Shown: positions 9,015-18,059 of the stretch, piece after piece
Layout of the letters: every line of letters begins with the position of its first letter
How positions within the stretch are numbered: position 1 is the first letter of the stretch
Source of the DNA: Gordonia sp049847105
Lineage (GTDB): Bacteria; Actinomycetota; Actinomycetes; Mycobacteriales; Mycobacteriaceae
Reading direction: 5' to 3'
Length of the DNA: 64,000 bases
NCBI RefSeq assembly: GCF_049847105.1
Contig: NZ_JBNCNS010000001.1
Span: forward strand, 124,001 to 188,000
Notes under the pieces: generated by a model
Databases searched by the model: none
Told to the model about the DNA's origin: nothing
Seen by the model: the letters and a program-made list of their open reading frames with translations, nothing else
Translations under genes and position numbers: made by a program

Positions 9015-9023
9015 TGTCCGCTG

Positions 9024-9851
9024 TCAGCCCTGCTCGGCGACGATTTTGTCGCCGGTTGTCGCATCCGCGGTCACCACGGGTCTGGCGAGACGTCCAAGGA
9101 TCGCCGCGAACACGACGGTCAGCACGGTCCACAGGATGACCTGGTTGGCGATCGTGTAGACCCGGAAATCGCTGATCACGTCGCCCGGGAAGCCAGGGAA
9201 CGTGATCTGTCCCGAATCGTTGGCGACCGGGCCCGGGACCTCGTCGAACGCGGGCAGCAACGCGATGGTGATCGTCACCGCCACGAGATACCCGATGGTG
9301 GCGGCGACACCCGACAGCAGCCCGCCCAGTCTCGGTCGTAGCCACAAGGCGAGCACCACCGCGGCGATCGCGAACGCCAGCGACAGCAGGGTGATCGTCA
9401 GGAACGCGCCGCTGCGCGCGCCGATCGTGTCGGCGTCGCCGACGGCCGGTGGATTGGCCGGATAGGCGAAGAACGGCACCCCGAAGACGGCCACAAATCC
9501 GATCACGCCGAGTGCGCCCGCCACCATGCGAGGGTCGGTCGCCGGGTAGTGCCGGCCCAGGTAGGCCCACAAGATCGTGAACGCGACCGCGAAGAACGCG
9601 CCCATGCAGATTGCGAACACGACCGTGCCGACGCCGGCGCCGATGTTTTCCTGGATCGAACGGGTGAAGACCTCTCCGTGCTCGTGTGCACCGTGATCAC
9701 CCGCGAGCATCTCTTCGGCGTGCGAGCGCCCTTCTTCGTAGTCGATCGCCTTGGCGACCTGCGGCTCGATGAACAGCCGGGCGAATACATACGCGACGAT
9801 TCCGGCGATCAGGCCCGACAGCAGGCCCGCGCCGATGAACTTCTTCTCCAT
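9024..9851 (-). CDS. cbtA: CbtA-type cobalt transporter subunit
   Basis: A 275-residue membrane protein with five or six hydrophobic helices, recognised as CbtA, the predicted cobalt permease subunit. The N-terminal helix MEKKFIGAGLLSGLIAG is followed by a soluble histidine-rich loop (SHAEEMLAGDHGAHEHGE, about 43-60) that could bind metal. It lies 27 bp after cbtB in an operon headed by a cobalamin riboswitch, so high cobalamin should reduce its expression. The start has GGGAGA about nine bases upstream. Function as a cobalt importer rests on comparative genomics of the family and the riboswitch. Confidence 0.85.
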   Translation of the reverse strand: MEKKFIGAGLLSGLIAGIVAYVFARLFIEPQVAKAIDYEEGRSHAEEMLAGDHGAHEHGEVFTRSIQENIGAGVGTVVFAICMGAFFAVAFTILWAYLGRHYPATDPRMVAGALGVIGFVAVFGVPFFAYPANPPAVGDADTIGARSGAFLTITLLSLAFAIAAVVLALWLRPRLGGLLSGVAATIGYLVAVTITIALLPAFDEVPGPVANDSGQITFPGFPGDVISDFRVYTIANQVILWTVLTVVFAAILGRLARPVVTADATTGDKIVAEQG

Positions 9852-9878
9852 GTGCTGTTGTCTCCCTGTCCTGGCGAC

Positions 9879-10106
9879 TCAGTGGCAGGGGAAGCCGAGG
9901 AAGTGACGCGAGTCGTGGACGAACTCGTGGATGTGCGTGTCGGTGCCGAAGACCGACCAGGCGCCCTGGTCGTAGCCGATGAAGTAATAGGCCAACGCCG
10001 CCACGAGGACGGTGAGGGTCAGCCAGAGGGCCGCACTGACGACAGACAGATCCGGCACCGCGAGTGCGCGAGCCTTACCCGCGACGGCCGACGAGGTCGA
10101 AGCCAT
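9879..10106 (-). CDS. cbtB: CbtB-type cobalt transporter subunit
   Basis: A 75-residue protein with one transmembrane helix (about 18-38) and a C-terminal metal-binding tail of histidines (THIHEFVHDSRHFLGFPCH). This is the typical CbtB architecture. The ATG at 10106 is chosen because AAAGGA lies six bases upstream; a longer reading frame from 10205 would run into the riboswitch. It is the first gene of cbtB-cbtA-phosphatase and pairs with CbtA in the membrane, presumably capturing cobalt on its outward tail. Confidence 0.85.
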   Translation of the reverse strand: MASTSSAVAGKARALAVPDLSVVSAALWLTLTVLVAALAYYFIGYDQGAWSVFGTDTHIHEFVHDSRHFLGFPCH

Positions 10107-10156
10107 GATGTTCCTTTCCCTGGGATTTCGCGTCCCATCGAGTTGTCGAACATGGT

Positions 10157-10263
10157 CACCAGAGCGGTATTCTGACTCTCCCGAAAGGCATCCTGACGAC
10201 GACAAACGGGATCACAGCGGCGCGACCGCTCCGGAGTCCCACCGGATTCCCGCGCACTGGTGT
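10157..10263 (-). promoter_or_regulatory. Cobalamin riboswitch (AdoCbl class) controlling cbtBA
   Basis: Read on the minus strand, the leader of cbtB contains the conserved cobalamin riboswitch core: GGGAATCCGGTG...CTCCGG, the B12 box region CGCCGCTGTGA, and the downstream GAGTCAGAATACC element. Outer stem P1 is formed by ACCAG at the 5' side (10257-10261) and CTGGT at the 3' side (10158-10162). After the aptamer a TGGGA/TCCCA hairpin lies directly before the ribosome site of cbtB, so ligand binding probably blocks translation initiation. Confidence 0.9.
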
Positions 10264-10269
10264 GGGTTG

Positions 10270-10275
10270 ACTGTA
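10270..10275 (-). promoter_or_regulatory. Candidate -10 promoter element for the cbtBA riboswitch transcript
   Basis: TACAGT on the minus strand fits the actinobacterial TAnnnT -10 pattern. Counting about seven bases downstream places the transcription start at about 10263, exactly at the first stem of the cobalamin riboswitch. Confidence 0.5.
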
Positions 10276-10313
10276 TACCCGGGCCTGTCGGTGACGTGAG
10301 GGATGATGGCCAT

Positions 10314-13300
10314 GTGCCCCGCAAGGCCTCTGTCCTCGATCGATTCACCGCCCCGACGGGGCGGTGGTTCACCGGCGCCTTCGACAAGCCGACCCCGGCG
10401 CAGACCGGGGCCTGGAAATCCATCGCCGACGGCGACAACACCCTGGTCATCGCGCCGACCGGCTCGGGCAAGACACTGTCGGCGTTCCTGTGGGCACTCG
10501 ACCGCCTGGCCGCGGAGCCCGACCGGAAGCACGCCACCCGGGTCGTGTACATCTCCCCCCTCAAGGCCCTCGCCGTCGACGTGGAACGCAATCTGCGGGC
10601 ACCGCTCACCGGCATCACGCGGGCAGCCCAGGAACTGGGCCTGGCCGAACCGAACATCACCGTCGGCGTGCGCTCCGGTGACACGTCGCCGGCACAGCGG
10701 CGGTCGCTGGTCAAGACGCCGCCGGACATCCTGATCACCACGCCCGAATCGCTCTACCTGATGTTGACGTCGGCCGCCCGCGAGACCCTCACCGACGTCG
10801 ACACCGTGATCGTCGACGAGGTGCATGCCGTCGCGGCCACCAAACGCGGCACGCACCTGGCGCTGACCCTCGAACGACTCGACGAACTGCTCGACCGACC
10901 CGCGCAACGCATCGGACTGTCCGCGACGGTCCGCCCGCCGGAGGTGGTCGCCCGCTTCCTCGGTGGCGCAGCGCCGTGCCGGGTGGTCAGACCACCGGCC
11001 ACCAAAACCTTCGACCTCCGCGTCGACGTCCCCGTCGAGGACATGGCCAACATCCCGCCGCCCGAGTCGACTGCCGGCGACGACCTCGACGACGCGTTCT
11101 CGCCGACCGCCGGTTCGTTGTGGCCGTATGTCGAATCGTCGATCGTCGACCTGATCGAGAAGAACCGGGCCACGATCGTGTTCGCCAACTCGCGGCGGCT
11201 CGCCGAGCGGCTGACCGCGCGGCTCAACGAGATCCATGCCGAACGAACCACGGGTACGGCCGCACCGGTCACCCACAATCCGACCGTCGCCGGCGGGGCA
11301 CCGGCCTTCGTCATGGCCAGCGGCGCGAGCTCCGGCGCCGAACCCGTCCTGGCCCGTGCCCACCACGGTTCGGTCAGCAAGGAACAGCGCGCACAGATCG
11401 AGGACGATCTGAAGTCGGGCCGCCTCGCCTGTGTGGTGGCGACGAGTTCGCTGGAGCTCGGCATCGACATGGGCGCAGTCGACCTCGTCATCCAGGTGGA
11501 GGCCCCACCGTCGGTCGCGAACGGTCTGCAGCGGATCGGACGGGCCGGTCACCAGGTCGGCGAGATCTCGCAGGGCGTGCTGTTCCCGAAGCACCGCACC
11601 GACCTCATCCACTGCACGGTGACCGTCGAGCGGATGCTCGACGGCGCGATCGAGGAACTCCGGGTCCCACAGAACCCGCTCGACATCCTCGCCCAGCAGA
11701 CGATCGCGGCGGTCGCGATCGACGACCTCGACGTCGACCACTGGTTCGACGTCGTACGGCGTGCAGGGCCGTATCGCGAACTGGGTCGGCAGGTGTTCGA
11801 CGCCACACTCGACCTGATCTCCGGACGATTTCCCTCCGACGAGTTCGCCGAGTTGCGTCCACGGGCCATCTGGGACCGCGACGCCGGGACTCTCTCGGGC
11901 CGCCGGGGCGCGCAACGGCTCGCCGTCACCTCGGGCGGCTCAATCCCCGACCGTGGCCTGTTCGGCGTCTTCATGGTCGGCGAGAAGTCCACCAGGGTCG
12001 GTGAACTAGACGAGGAGATGGTCTACGAGTCACGGGTGGGCGACGTGTTCGCCCTCGGTGCGACGAGCTGGCGCATCGAGGACATCACGCACGACCGGGT
12101 CCTGGTCTCCCCCGCCTACGGGCAGCCCGGTCGCCTCCCCTTCTGGATCGGCGACACCGTCGGCCGCCCCGCCGAACTCGGCGCCGCCATCGGCAAGTTC
12201 ACCGGAGCCGTCGCCGATCCCGACACCCTCGCCGAGCATGCCGCACGCCTCGGCCTCACCGACTTCGCCCGCGACAACCTGGCCGCCCTGATCGGCGAAC
12301 AGAAAGAGGCCACCGGTCACCTCCCCACCGACCGCACGCTCGTCGTCGAACGCTTCCGCGACGAGCTCGGCGACTGGCGTCTCATCCTGCACTCCCCCTA
12401 CGGATTACGCGTCCACGCCCCGTGGGCGAGCGCGATTTCCGCACGCCTGCAGAACACTCTCGGCATCGAGGGTGCGACCACCGCATCCGACGACGGCATC
12501 ATCGTGCGCCTGCCCGACACCGACGACGACCCGCCCGGGACCGGTGTCTTCGTCGTCGATCCGGACGACATCGAACAGCTCGTCACCGATGCCCTTGCCG
12601 ACTCGTCGATGTTCGCCTCCCGATTCCGCGAATGTGCGGCGCGGGCGCTGCTACTCCCCCGGCGAGACCCGGGACGTCGCGCCCCGCTGTGGCAGCAACG
12701 TCAGCGCAGCGCCCAATTGCTCTCCGTCGCATCGAAGTTCCCCGACTTCCCGATCGTGCTGGAAGCGGTGCGCGAATGCCTGCAGGACGTCTACGATCTA
12801 CCCGCCCTCGTCGATCTGCTCACCCGAATCCGGCAACGCCGCATCCGGATCGTCGAGACCGAGACCGCCAGTCCGTCGCCCTTCGCCGCGTCCATGTTGT
12901 TCGGCTACGTGGGTGCGTTCATGTACGCCGACGACGCCCCGCTCGCCGAGCGACGCGCCGCCGCCCTCTCACTGGACACCAGCCTGCTGGCGCAACTGCT
13001 CGGGCGGGTCGATCTCCGTGAACTCCTCGACCCCGCGGTCATCGCGGAGGTCACCGCACGCCTGCAGCGTCTGTCCCCCGACCGGCAGGCCCGCGACGCC
13101 GAAGACATCATCGACCTGCTGCGCTGGCTGGGCCCGCTGAGCACCGAGGACGTCACTGATCGCTACCGCGGCGCGGAGCCGGCCCTCGACCATCTCACCG
13201 CCCTGCATCGGACCGGGCAGATCATCTCCGTCAATCACGGCGGACGGCCACGGTGGGCGGCGATCGACGACACCGCACGGCTTCGCGACGCCCTCGGGGT

Positions 13301-14936
13301 ACCCGCACCGATGGGCATCCCGGCCGCCTACCTCGAGCCCGTGCCCGACCCGGTCGGCGACCTGGTCGGTAGATACGCACGCACGCACGGACCGTTCACC
13401 GTCGCCGAGGCCGCGCAGACCTTGGGGATGGCCGTGGGAGTGGTCCGGGACACGCTGATCCGGCTCGCCGCCGACCGGCGGGTCGTCGAGGGCGACTTCC
13501 TCCCCGACGCCGAACCGTCGGGGGGACAGCGGGCCACGCAGTGGTGTCACGCCGACGTACTCGGCCAGATTCGGCGTGGCTCCCTGGCAGCGAGCCGAGC
13601 CGAGGTGGCCCCGGTCGAGACCGACGTGCTGGCACGGTTCCTGGCCTCATGGCAGCACGTCACCGCCGACGATCAGCTCGACGGTGTCGACGGCGTGGCG
13701 ACGGTTGTCGACCAGTTGGCCGGATATCCACTTCCGGCGTCCGCCTGGGAATCCCTGATCCTGCCGGCGCGTATCCGGGGGTACCAGCCCGCCATGCTCG
13801 ACGAACTGCTGAGCTCGGGTGAGGTGATCTGGTCCGGACACGGCCGCATCGGCAATTCGGACGGATGGGTCGCCCTGCACCCCGCCGACGTCGCGCCACT
13901 GACGTTGCCGCCGCCCGACGAGATCGACACCACCGCACTGATGGACCGGGTCGTGCAGGTTCTCGAGCCCGGCGGTGCCCTCCGGTTCACTCAGGTGGCC
14001 GACGCCGTGAGCACCGAAACCGACTCACCTGTACCGGCTTCCGAGGTGGAGACCGTGCTGTGGGACCTCGTCTGGTCGGGCCGGATCAGCAACGATTCGT
14101 TCGCGCCGGTCCGTGCGATGACCCAATCGAGGCGCAGCGGGTCGGCATCGAGATCGGCACCCGCACACCGCTCACGCGGTCGCGCACCCCGGCTACGGGC
14201 GCAACGCCTGTCGACGCGCTATCTCGCGGAGCATCCGACCGGACGGGCGGTCGCCCCGACGGCGAGTGGCCGGTGGTTCGCGCTCGAACGGCAGGAGCCC
14301 GACCCCACCGTGGCCACTCAGGTCGTCTGCGAACAGCTCCTCGCCCGTTACGGAGTCATCACCCGCGGCAGTGTCGTGAGTGAGAGTGTCACCGGCGGAT
14401 TCGCCCGCATCTACAAGGCTCTCACCGTGTTCGAGGACAACGGTCAGGTTCGGCGGGGCTACTACGTCGACGGACTCGGTGGGGCGCAGTTCGCATCTCC
14501 GGCCACGGTCGACGACCTGCGACGGCACGCACTCATCGATCGCGGCCACGAGAATTCCGCCGTCGTACTGGCATCGAACGACCCGGCGAACCCGTTCGGT
14601 GCCGCGCTGGAATGGCCGCCGTCGACGTCCGAGGACGTCGGTCACCGGCCGGGGCGCAAGCCCGGCGCCCTGGTGGTGCTGGTCGACGGCGCGCTCGTCG
14701 TGTTTGTCGAGCGCGGCGGCAAGACCGTCCTGACCTTCAGCGAATCGACGTCCGCGCTGGAGTCGGCCGCGGGCGCCCTGGCCGCCCTCGTACGATCAGG
14801 GCGCTTGTCCCGCTTGATGATCGACCAGGTCGACTCGCAGCCGGCGTTACGGTCCGATTTCGCGCGCATCCTGGTGGCCGCAGGTTTCGCGACGACGCCA
14901 CGCGGTCTCCGGATGCGCTACGGGCAGCATGCCTGA
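10314..14936 (+). CDS. lhr: Lhr-family DNA helicase
   Basis: A 1540-residue superfamily 2 helicase, the long Lhr form. Motif I APTGSGKT is at 47-54, motif II DEVH at 168-171, motif III LSATV near 203, and motif VI QRIGRAGHQ near 405. Beyond the helicase core lie the winged-helix and Lhr-core domains and the long C-terminal extension of mycobacterial Lhr. These enzymes translocate 3'-5' on DNA and unwind RNA:DNA hybrids in DNA repair. The GTG at 10314 is chosen over 10260 because the latter overlaps the riboswitch promoter on the other strand. Its end overlaps nei2 by eight bases, a conserved arrangement with the DNA glycosylase. Confidence 0.95.
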   Translation: MPRKASVLDRFTAPTGRWFTGAFDKPTPAQTGAWKSIADGDNTLVIAPTGSGKTLSAFLWALDRLAAEPDRKHATRVVYISPLKALAVDVERNLRAPLTGITRAAQELGLAEPNITVGVRSGDTSPAQRRSLVKTPPDILITTPESLYLMLTSAARETLTDVDTVIVDEVHAVAATKRGTHLALTLERLDELLDRPAQRIGLSATVRPPEVVARFLGGAAPCRVVRPPATKTFDLRVDVPVEDMANIPPPESTAGDDLDDAFSPTAGSLWPYVESSIVDLIEKNRATIVFANSRRLAERLTARLNEIHAERTTGTAAPVTHNPTVAGGAPAFVMASGASSGAEPVLARAHHGSVSKEQRAQIEDDLKSGRLACVVATSSLELGIDMGAVDLVIQVEAPPSVANGLQRIGRAGHQVGEISQGVLFPKHRTDLIHCTVTVERMLDGAIEELRVPQNPLDILAQQTIAAVAIDDLDVDHWFDVVRRAGPYRELGRQVFDATLDLISGRFPSDEFAELRPRAIWDRDAGTLSGRRGAQRLAVTSGGSIPDRGLFGVFMVGEKSTRVGELDEEMVYESRVGDVFALGATSWRIEDITHDRVLVSPAYGQPGRLPFWIGDTVGRPAELGAAIGKFTGAVADPDTLAEHAARLGLTDFARDNLAALIGEQKEATGHLPTDRTLVVERFRDELGDWRLILHSPYGLRVHAPWASAISARLQNTLGIEGATTASDDGIIVRLPDTDDDPPGTGVFVVDPDDIEQLVTDALADSSMFASRFRECAARALLLPRRDPGRRAPLWQQRQRSAQLLSVASKFPDFPIVLEAVRECLQDVYDLPALVDLLTRIRQRRIRIVETETASPSPFAASMLFGYVGAFMYADDAPLAERRAAALSLDTSLLAQLLGRVDLRELLDPAVIAEVTARLQRLSPDRQARDAEDIIDLLRWLGPLSTEDVTDRYRGAEPALDHLTALHRTGQIISVNHGGRPRWAAIDDTARLRDALGVPAPMGIPAAYLEPVPDPVGDLVGRYARTHGPFTVAEAAQTLGMAVGVVRDTLIRLAADRRVVEGDFLPDAEPSGGQRATQWCHADVLGQIRRGSLAASRAEVAPVETDVLARFLASWQHVTADDQLDGVDGVATVVDQLAGYPLPASAWESLILPARIRGYQPAMLDELLSSGEVIWSGHGRIGNSDGWVALHPADVAPLTLPPPDEIDTTALMDRVVQVLEPGGALRFTQVADAVSTETDSPVPASEVETVLWDLVWSGRISNDSFAPVRAMTQSRRSGSASRSAPAHRSRGRAPRLRAQRLSTRYLAEHPTGRAVAPTASGRWFALERQEPDPTVATQVVCEQLLARYGVITRGSVVSESVTGGFARIYKALTVFEDNGQVRRGYYVDGLGGAQFASPATVDDLRRHALIDRGHENSAVVLASNDPANPFGAALEWPPSTSEDVGHRPGRKPGALVVLVDGALVVFVERGGKTVLTFSESTSALESAAGALAALVRSGRLSRLMIDQVDSQPALRSDFARILVAAGFATTPRGLRMRYGQHA

Positions 14937-15726
14937 GGGTGACGCCGTCTTCGCGACCGCCGCTCGGCTTCGAACAGCCCTGGCGGGCAGGCAGTTGTCG
15001 TACACGCAGTTCCGTGTTCCTCGGCTGGCCACGACCGATCTGTCCGGCCGCCTCGTCGTCGCGGTGCGGTCGAGGGGAAAACATCTGCTGATCGATGTCG
15101 CGGGCCCGGACGATACCCGACCGGATGTCGGTGCGGTGAGCATCCATTCGCACCTGAAGATGGAAGGCGCCTGGCACGTGCACCCGGTCGGCCGCAGATG
15201 GCGGCGACCGGGGTTCCAGGCGCGGGTCGTACTCCGCACCGACGAGGCCGAGGCCGTGGGATTCGATCTCGGCATCCTCGAGCTGTCCGCCGATCCGGAA
15301 TCGGCGCTCGGCCACCTGGGACCCGACCTGCTCGCCGACGACTGGGATCGAGATGAAGCCATCCGCCGCATCAGGGGATGTCCTGACGATCCGATCGGCA
15401 CGGCCCTCTTGGACCAACATCTCCTGGCCGGCATCGGCAACGTCTACCGCAGCGAGATCTGCTTTCTGCGCGGGACGCTGCCCGCGCGGGCGGTGCAAGA
15501 TGTGGATGTGCCGGCGGCAGTCGATTTGAGCAGACGCCTGTTGTGGGCCAACCGATCACGCACTGCCCGGACCACCACCGGACAGACCGCGGCGAATGCA
15601 CGACTCTGGGTCTACGGCCGACAAGGGCAACTGTGCCGCCGATGCAGAACGCCGATCGAGCGAGGTCAACTCGGCTCGATCGGCGATGATCGCGTGATCT
15701 ACTTCTGCCCAGGCTGTCAGACCTGA
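14929..15726 (+). CDS. nei2: Fpg/Nei-family DNA glycosylase (Nei2)
   Basis: A 265-residue formamidopyrimidine/endonuclease VIII-type glycosylase. It starts MPEGD, giving the catalytic Pro2 and Glu3, and has the N-terminal beta-sandwich residue pattern RSRGKHLLID near 45. The helix-two-turns-helix segment LLDQHLLAGIGNVYRSEI (about 162-179) binds DNA, and a C-terminal zinc finger is seen as CRRC...CPGC (about 239-263). Nei enzymes excise oxidised pyrimidines such as thymine glycol. The gene overlaps lhr, consistent with a joint base-repair role. An Nei rather than Fpg identity rests on MPEGD (not MPELP) and on the lhr neighbour. Confidence 0.92.
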   Translation: MPEGDAVFATAARLRTALAGRQLSYTQFRVPRLATTDLSGRLVVAVRSRGKHLLIDVAGPDDTRPDVGAVSIHSHLKMEGAWHVHPVGRRWRRPGFQARVVLRTDEAEAVGFDLGILELSADPESALGHLGPDLLADDWDRDEAIRRIRGCPDDPIGTALLDQHLLAGIGNVYRSEICFLRGTLPARAVQDVDVPAAVDLSRRLLWANRSRTARTTTGQTAANARLWVYGRQGQLCRRCRTPIERGQLGSIGDDRVIYFCPGCQT

Positions 15727-15772
15727 CGAGATCGCGACGGTGGTCCCGTGACGTGCGGTACCCGCCCCCGAT

Positions 15773-16213
15773 TCAGACCGGATACCGTTCCGGCTCGGGA
15801 CCGAACAGAAAGCGCCGCCCGCTGATCTCGTCGACCGAGATCTCGACGTAGTTGTACTTGATCGTGGGAGTCCACGGTTGCAAGGGCATTTCGTCGGCAG
15901 CGGCGATGTCATGAGTCGAAACCAACACGCGTGCAGCACCTTTTGCGACGATGCTCCAACCCCTCAGTGCGGTGTGGTCGTCGGCTTCGAAGGCGACGTT
16001 CTCGTTGACCGCGATCTCGGAGAGCTTGGTGCCCTCACCTGTGCGGAAGACGATCCGTCCCTCACCGGCGTGGAAATTGACCGGGAAGATGTCCGGCTGA
16101 CCGTTGACACTCAACGCGATTCGTCCGAGTGCGACGGTTGCGAGAAGTTCCCAGGCCTCGTCGTCGGTGAGTACCTGCACGACGTTGTCGACCATGATCC
16201 GTCCTTCTGTCAT
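15773..16213 (-). CDS. Pyridoxamine 5'-phosphate oxidase-like flavin/F420-binding protein
   Basis: A 146-residue small split-barrel protein. The segment LLATVALGRIALSVNGQPDIFPVNF (about 23-47) is the usual N-terminal strand pair of the PPOX-like family. GRIVFRTGEGTKL and ENVAFEADD follow, as in actinobacterial members that bind FMN, F420 or heme. The reaction is unknown. Two starts are possible: ATG 16213, or ATG 16195, which has AGAAGGA at ideal spacing. It lies 47 bp after nei2 (convergent) and is transcribed toward it; the next gene leftward on the same strand is glpD's end, 75 bp away. Confidence 0.8.
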   Translation of the reverse strand: MTEGRIMVDNVVQVLTDDEAWELLATVALGRIALSVNGQPDIFPVNFHAGEGRIVFRTGEGTKLSEIAVNENVAFEADDHTALRGWSIVAKGAARVLVSTHDIAAADEMPLQPWTPTIKYNYVEISVDEISGRRFLFGPEPERYPV

Positions 16214-16288
16214 AACCCATTCTTCCTGCGGAGGAGGTGGGCCGACAGTGCCAAAGGTCCCGACTTTCGACGATCACACATCACCGAT

Positions 16289-18031
16289 TCAGTCTGGTAC
16301 CGGTACCGGCTCCAGGATTTCCGGTCGCGCTTCCGGGGCGGCAGCCCGCAGGGCATCGGCGGAATCGTCGTCAGGCTGGCGCTGTGATGCGACCTCGGCC
16401 TCCACCCGGGCGATGTAGGTGGCGACCTCGAAGGCCGTCTCCTCCGCCGACCATCCGAGGATCGGTGCGAGCAGGTCGGCGACCTCCTGCGCGCAATCGA
16501 CTCCGCGGTGCGGATATTCGATCGCGATCCGCGTGCGCCGCGCCAGCACGTCCTCCAGATGCAGTGCCGCCTCGTCGATCGCCGCATAGACGACCTCCAC
16601 GCGCAGGTATTGCGGTGCCGCGGCGAGCGGCTGCAGCAAAGACGGCTCGGCGTCGGCGTAGTAGAGGACGTCGTCGATCAACGACCCATAGCGGTTGAGG
16701 AGACGCCGAATCCGATAGGGATGCAACCCGAATCGACGACCGAGATGCTCGCATTGATTGATGAGCGCGAAGTAGCCGTCGGCGCCGAGAAGCGGAACCC
16801 GCTCGGTGATGGACGGCGCGACCCGCGTGGGGATGAAGTCGGTACACGCGTCCACGGCATCGGCGGCCATCACCCGGTACGTGGTGTACTTCCCGCCCGC
16901 GATCGACACCAGCCCGGGCGCGACCGTCGCCACGGCATGTTCGCGCGAGAGCTTGGAGGTCTCGTCGTCCTCACCGGCGAGCAACGGCCGCAGCCCGGCG
17001 TACACGCCCTCGATGTCACCGTGGGTGAGCTTGGTGACCAATACCTCGTTGACGCGCTCGAGGATGTAGTCGATGTCGGCACGGGTGGCGGCCGGATGAG
17101 CGAGATCGAGATTCCAGTCGGTGTCGGTGGTTCCGATGATCCAGTGCGTCTCCCACGGGATCACGAACAGCACCGAATTGGCGGTACGGAGGATGATCGC
17201 GGTCTCACTCACGATGCGATCCCGGGGAACCACGATGTGCACACCCTTGGAGGCACGAACCTTGAAGTGGCCCCGCTGTTTCGAGAGCGCCTGGACCTCG
17301 TCGGTCCATACGCCGGCGGCGTTGATCACGCAATGGGCGCGCACCTCCCCGATCTCGCCGCTCTCCGAATCACGTACCCGAACGCCGAGGACCCGATCCG
17401 CCTCCCGCAGGAATCCGACCACCTGGGTGGACGTCCGGATCACGGCGCCGTAGTTCGCCGCGGTACGCGCGACCGTGAGGCTGTGCCGGGCGTCGTCGAC
17501 CACGGTGTCGTAGTAGCGGATCCCACCGATCAACGAATTTCTCTTCAGCGCCGGTGCCACGCGCAGCGCCCCGGACCGAGTGACATGACTTTGTCCGGGA
17601 ACAGATTTCGATCCACCCATCTGGTCATACAGGAACAGCCCGGCGCCCACGTAGGGTCGCTCCCACACCCGGCGGGTCAGTGGGTAGAGGAACGGCAACG
17701 GTTTGACCAGATGTGGCGCGAGGATACGCAGTGAGAGTTCCCGTTCCCGAAGTGCTTCACGCACAAGGCCGAACTCGAGTTGCTCGAGATACCGGAGGCC
17801 GCCGTGGAACATCTTCGACGACCGGCTCGATGTACCCGAGGCGATGTCGCGAGCCTCGACCAGGGCAACTCGCAGACCACGGGTGGCGGCGTCGAGCGCA
17901 GTTCCCACACCGACGACCCCGCCCCCGATGACGACGAGGTCGAACTGCTCACTGACCAGCCGGCGCCACGCCTCGGCTCGGTAGAGCGGACCCATATCCG
18001 CTGGTCGGTCTGGGTTGAACTCGGTGTTCAT
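16289..18031 (-). CDS. glpD: Aerobic glycerol-3-phosphate dehydrogenase
   Basis: A 580-residue FAD enzyme that oxidises sn-glycerol-3-phosphate to dihydroxyacetone phosphate at the membrane and feeds electrons to menaquinone. The Rossmann FAD motif VVIGGGVVGVG lies near 32-42, TSSRSSKMFHGGLRYLE near 70-86, and the C-terminal helical DAO cap (VYAAIDEAALHLEDVLARR) near 510. The length and order fit GlpD, the M. tuberculosis neighbour being glpD2. ATG 18031 is chosen since homology begins shortly after it; longer in-frame extension to 18433 overlaps glpK and is a shadow. The divergent glpK starts only 28 bp away, so the two share a control region and act in one pathway. Confidence 0.93.
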   Translation of the reverse strand: MNTEFNPDRPADMGPLYRAEAWRRLVSEQFDLVVIGGGVVGVGTALDAATRGLRVALVEARDIASGTSSRSSKMFHGGLRYLEQLEFGLVREALRERELSLRILAPHLVKPLPFLYPLTRRVWERPYVGAGLFLYDQMGGSKSVPGQSHVTRSGALRVAPALKRNSLIGGIRYYDTVVDDARHSLTVARTAANYGAVIRTSTQVVGFLREADRVLGVRVRDSESGEIGEVRAHCVINAAGVWTDEVQALSKQRGHFKVRASKGVHIVVPRDRIVSETAIILRTANSVLFVIPWETHWIIGTTDTDWNLDLAHPAATRADIDYILERVNEVLVTKLTHGDIEGVYAGLRPLLAGEDDETSKLSREHAVATVAPGLVSIAGGKYTTYRVMAADAVDACTDFIPTRVAPSITERVPLLGADGYFALINQCEHLGRRFGLHPYRIRRLLNRYGSLIDDVLYYADAEPSLLQPLAAAPQYLRVEVVYAAIDEAALHLEDVLARRTRIAIEYPHRGVDCAQEVADLLAPILGWSAEETAFEVATYIARVEAEVASQRQPDDDSADALRAAAPEARPEILEPVPVPD

Positions 18032-18059
18032 GCTTGCCGAGCCTAATTGATCTCCTCCG

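Noticed and set aside
10107..10205. 33-residue extension of cbtB
   Set aside because: It runs into the cobalamin riboswitch; ATG 10106 has a proper ribosome site.
16508..17734. 408-residue plus-strand frame
   Set aside because: Antisense to glpD, which is a complete and recognisable enzyme.
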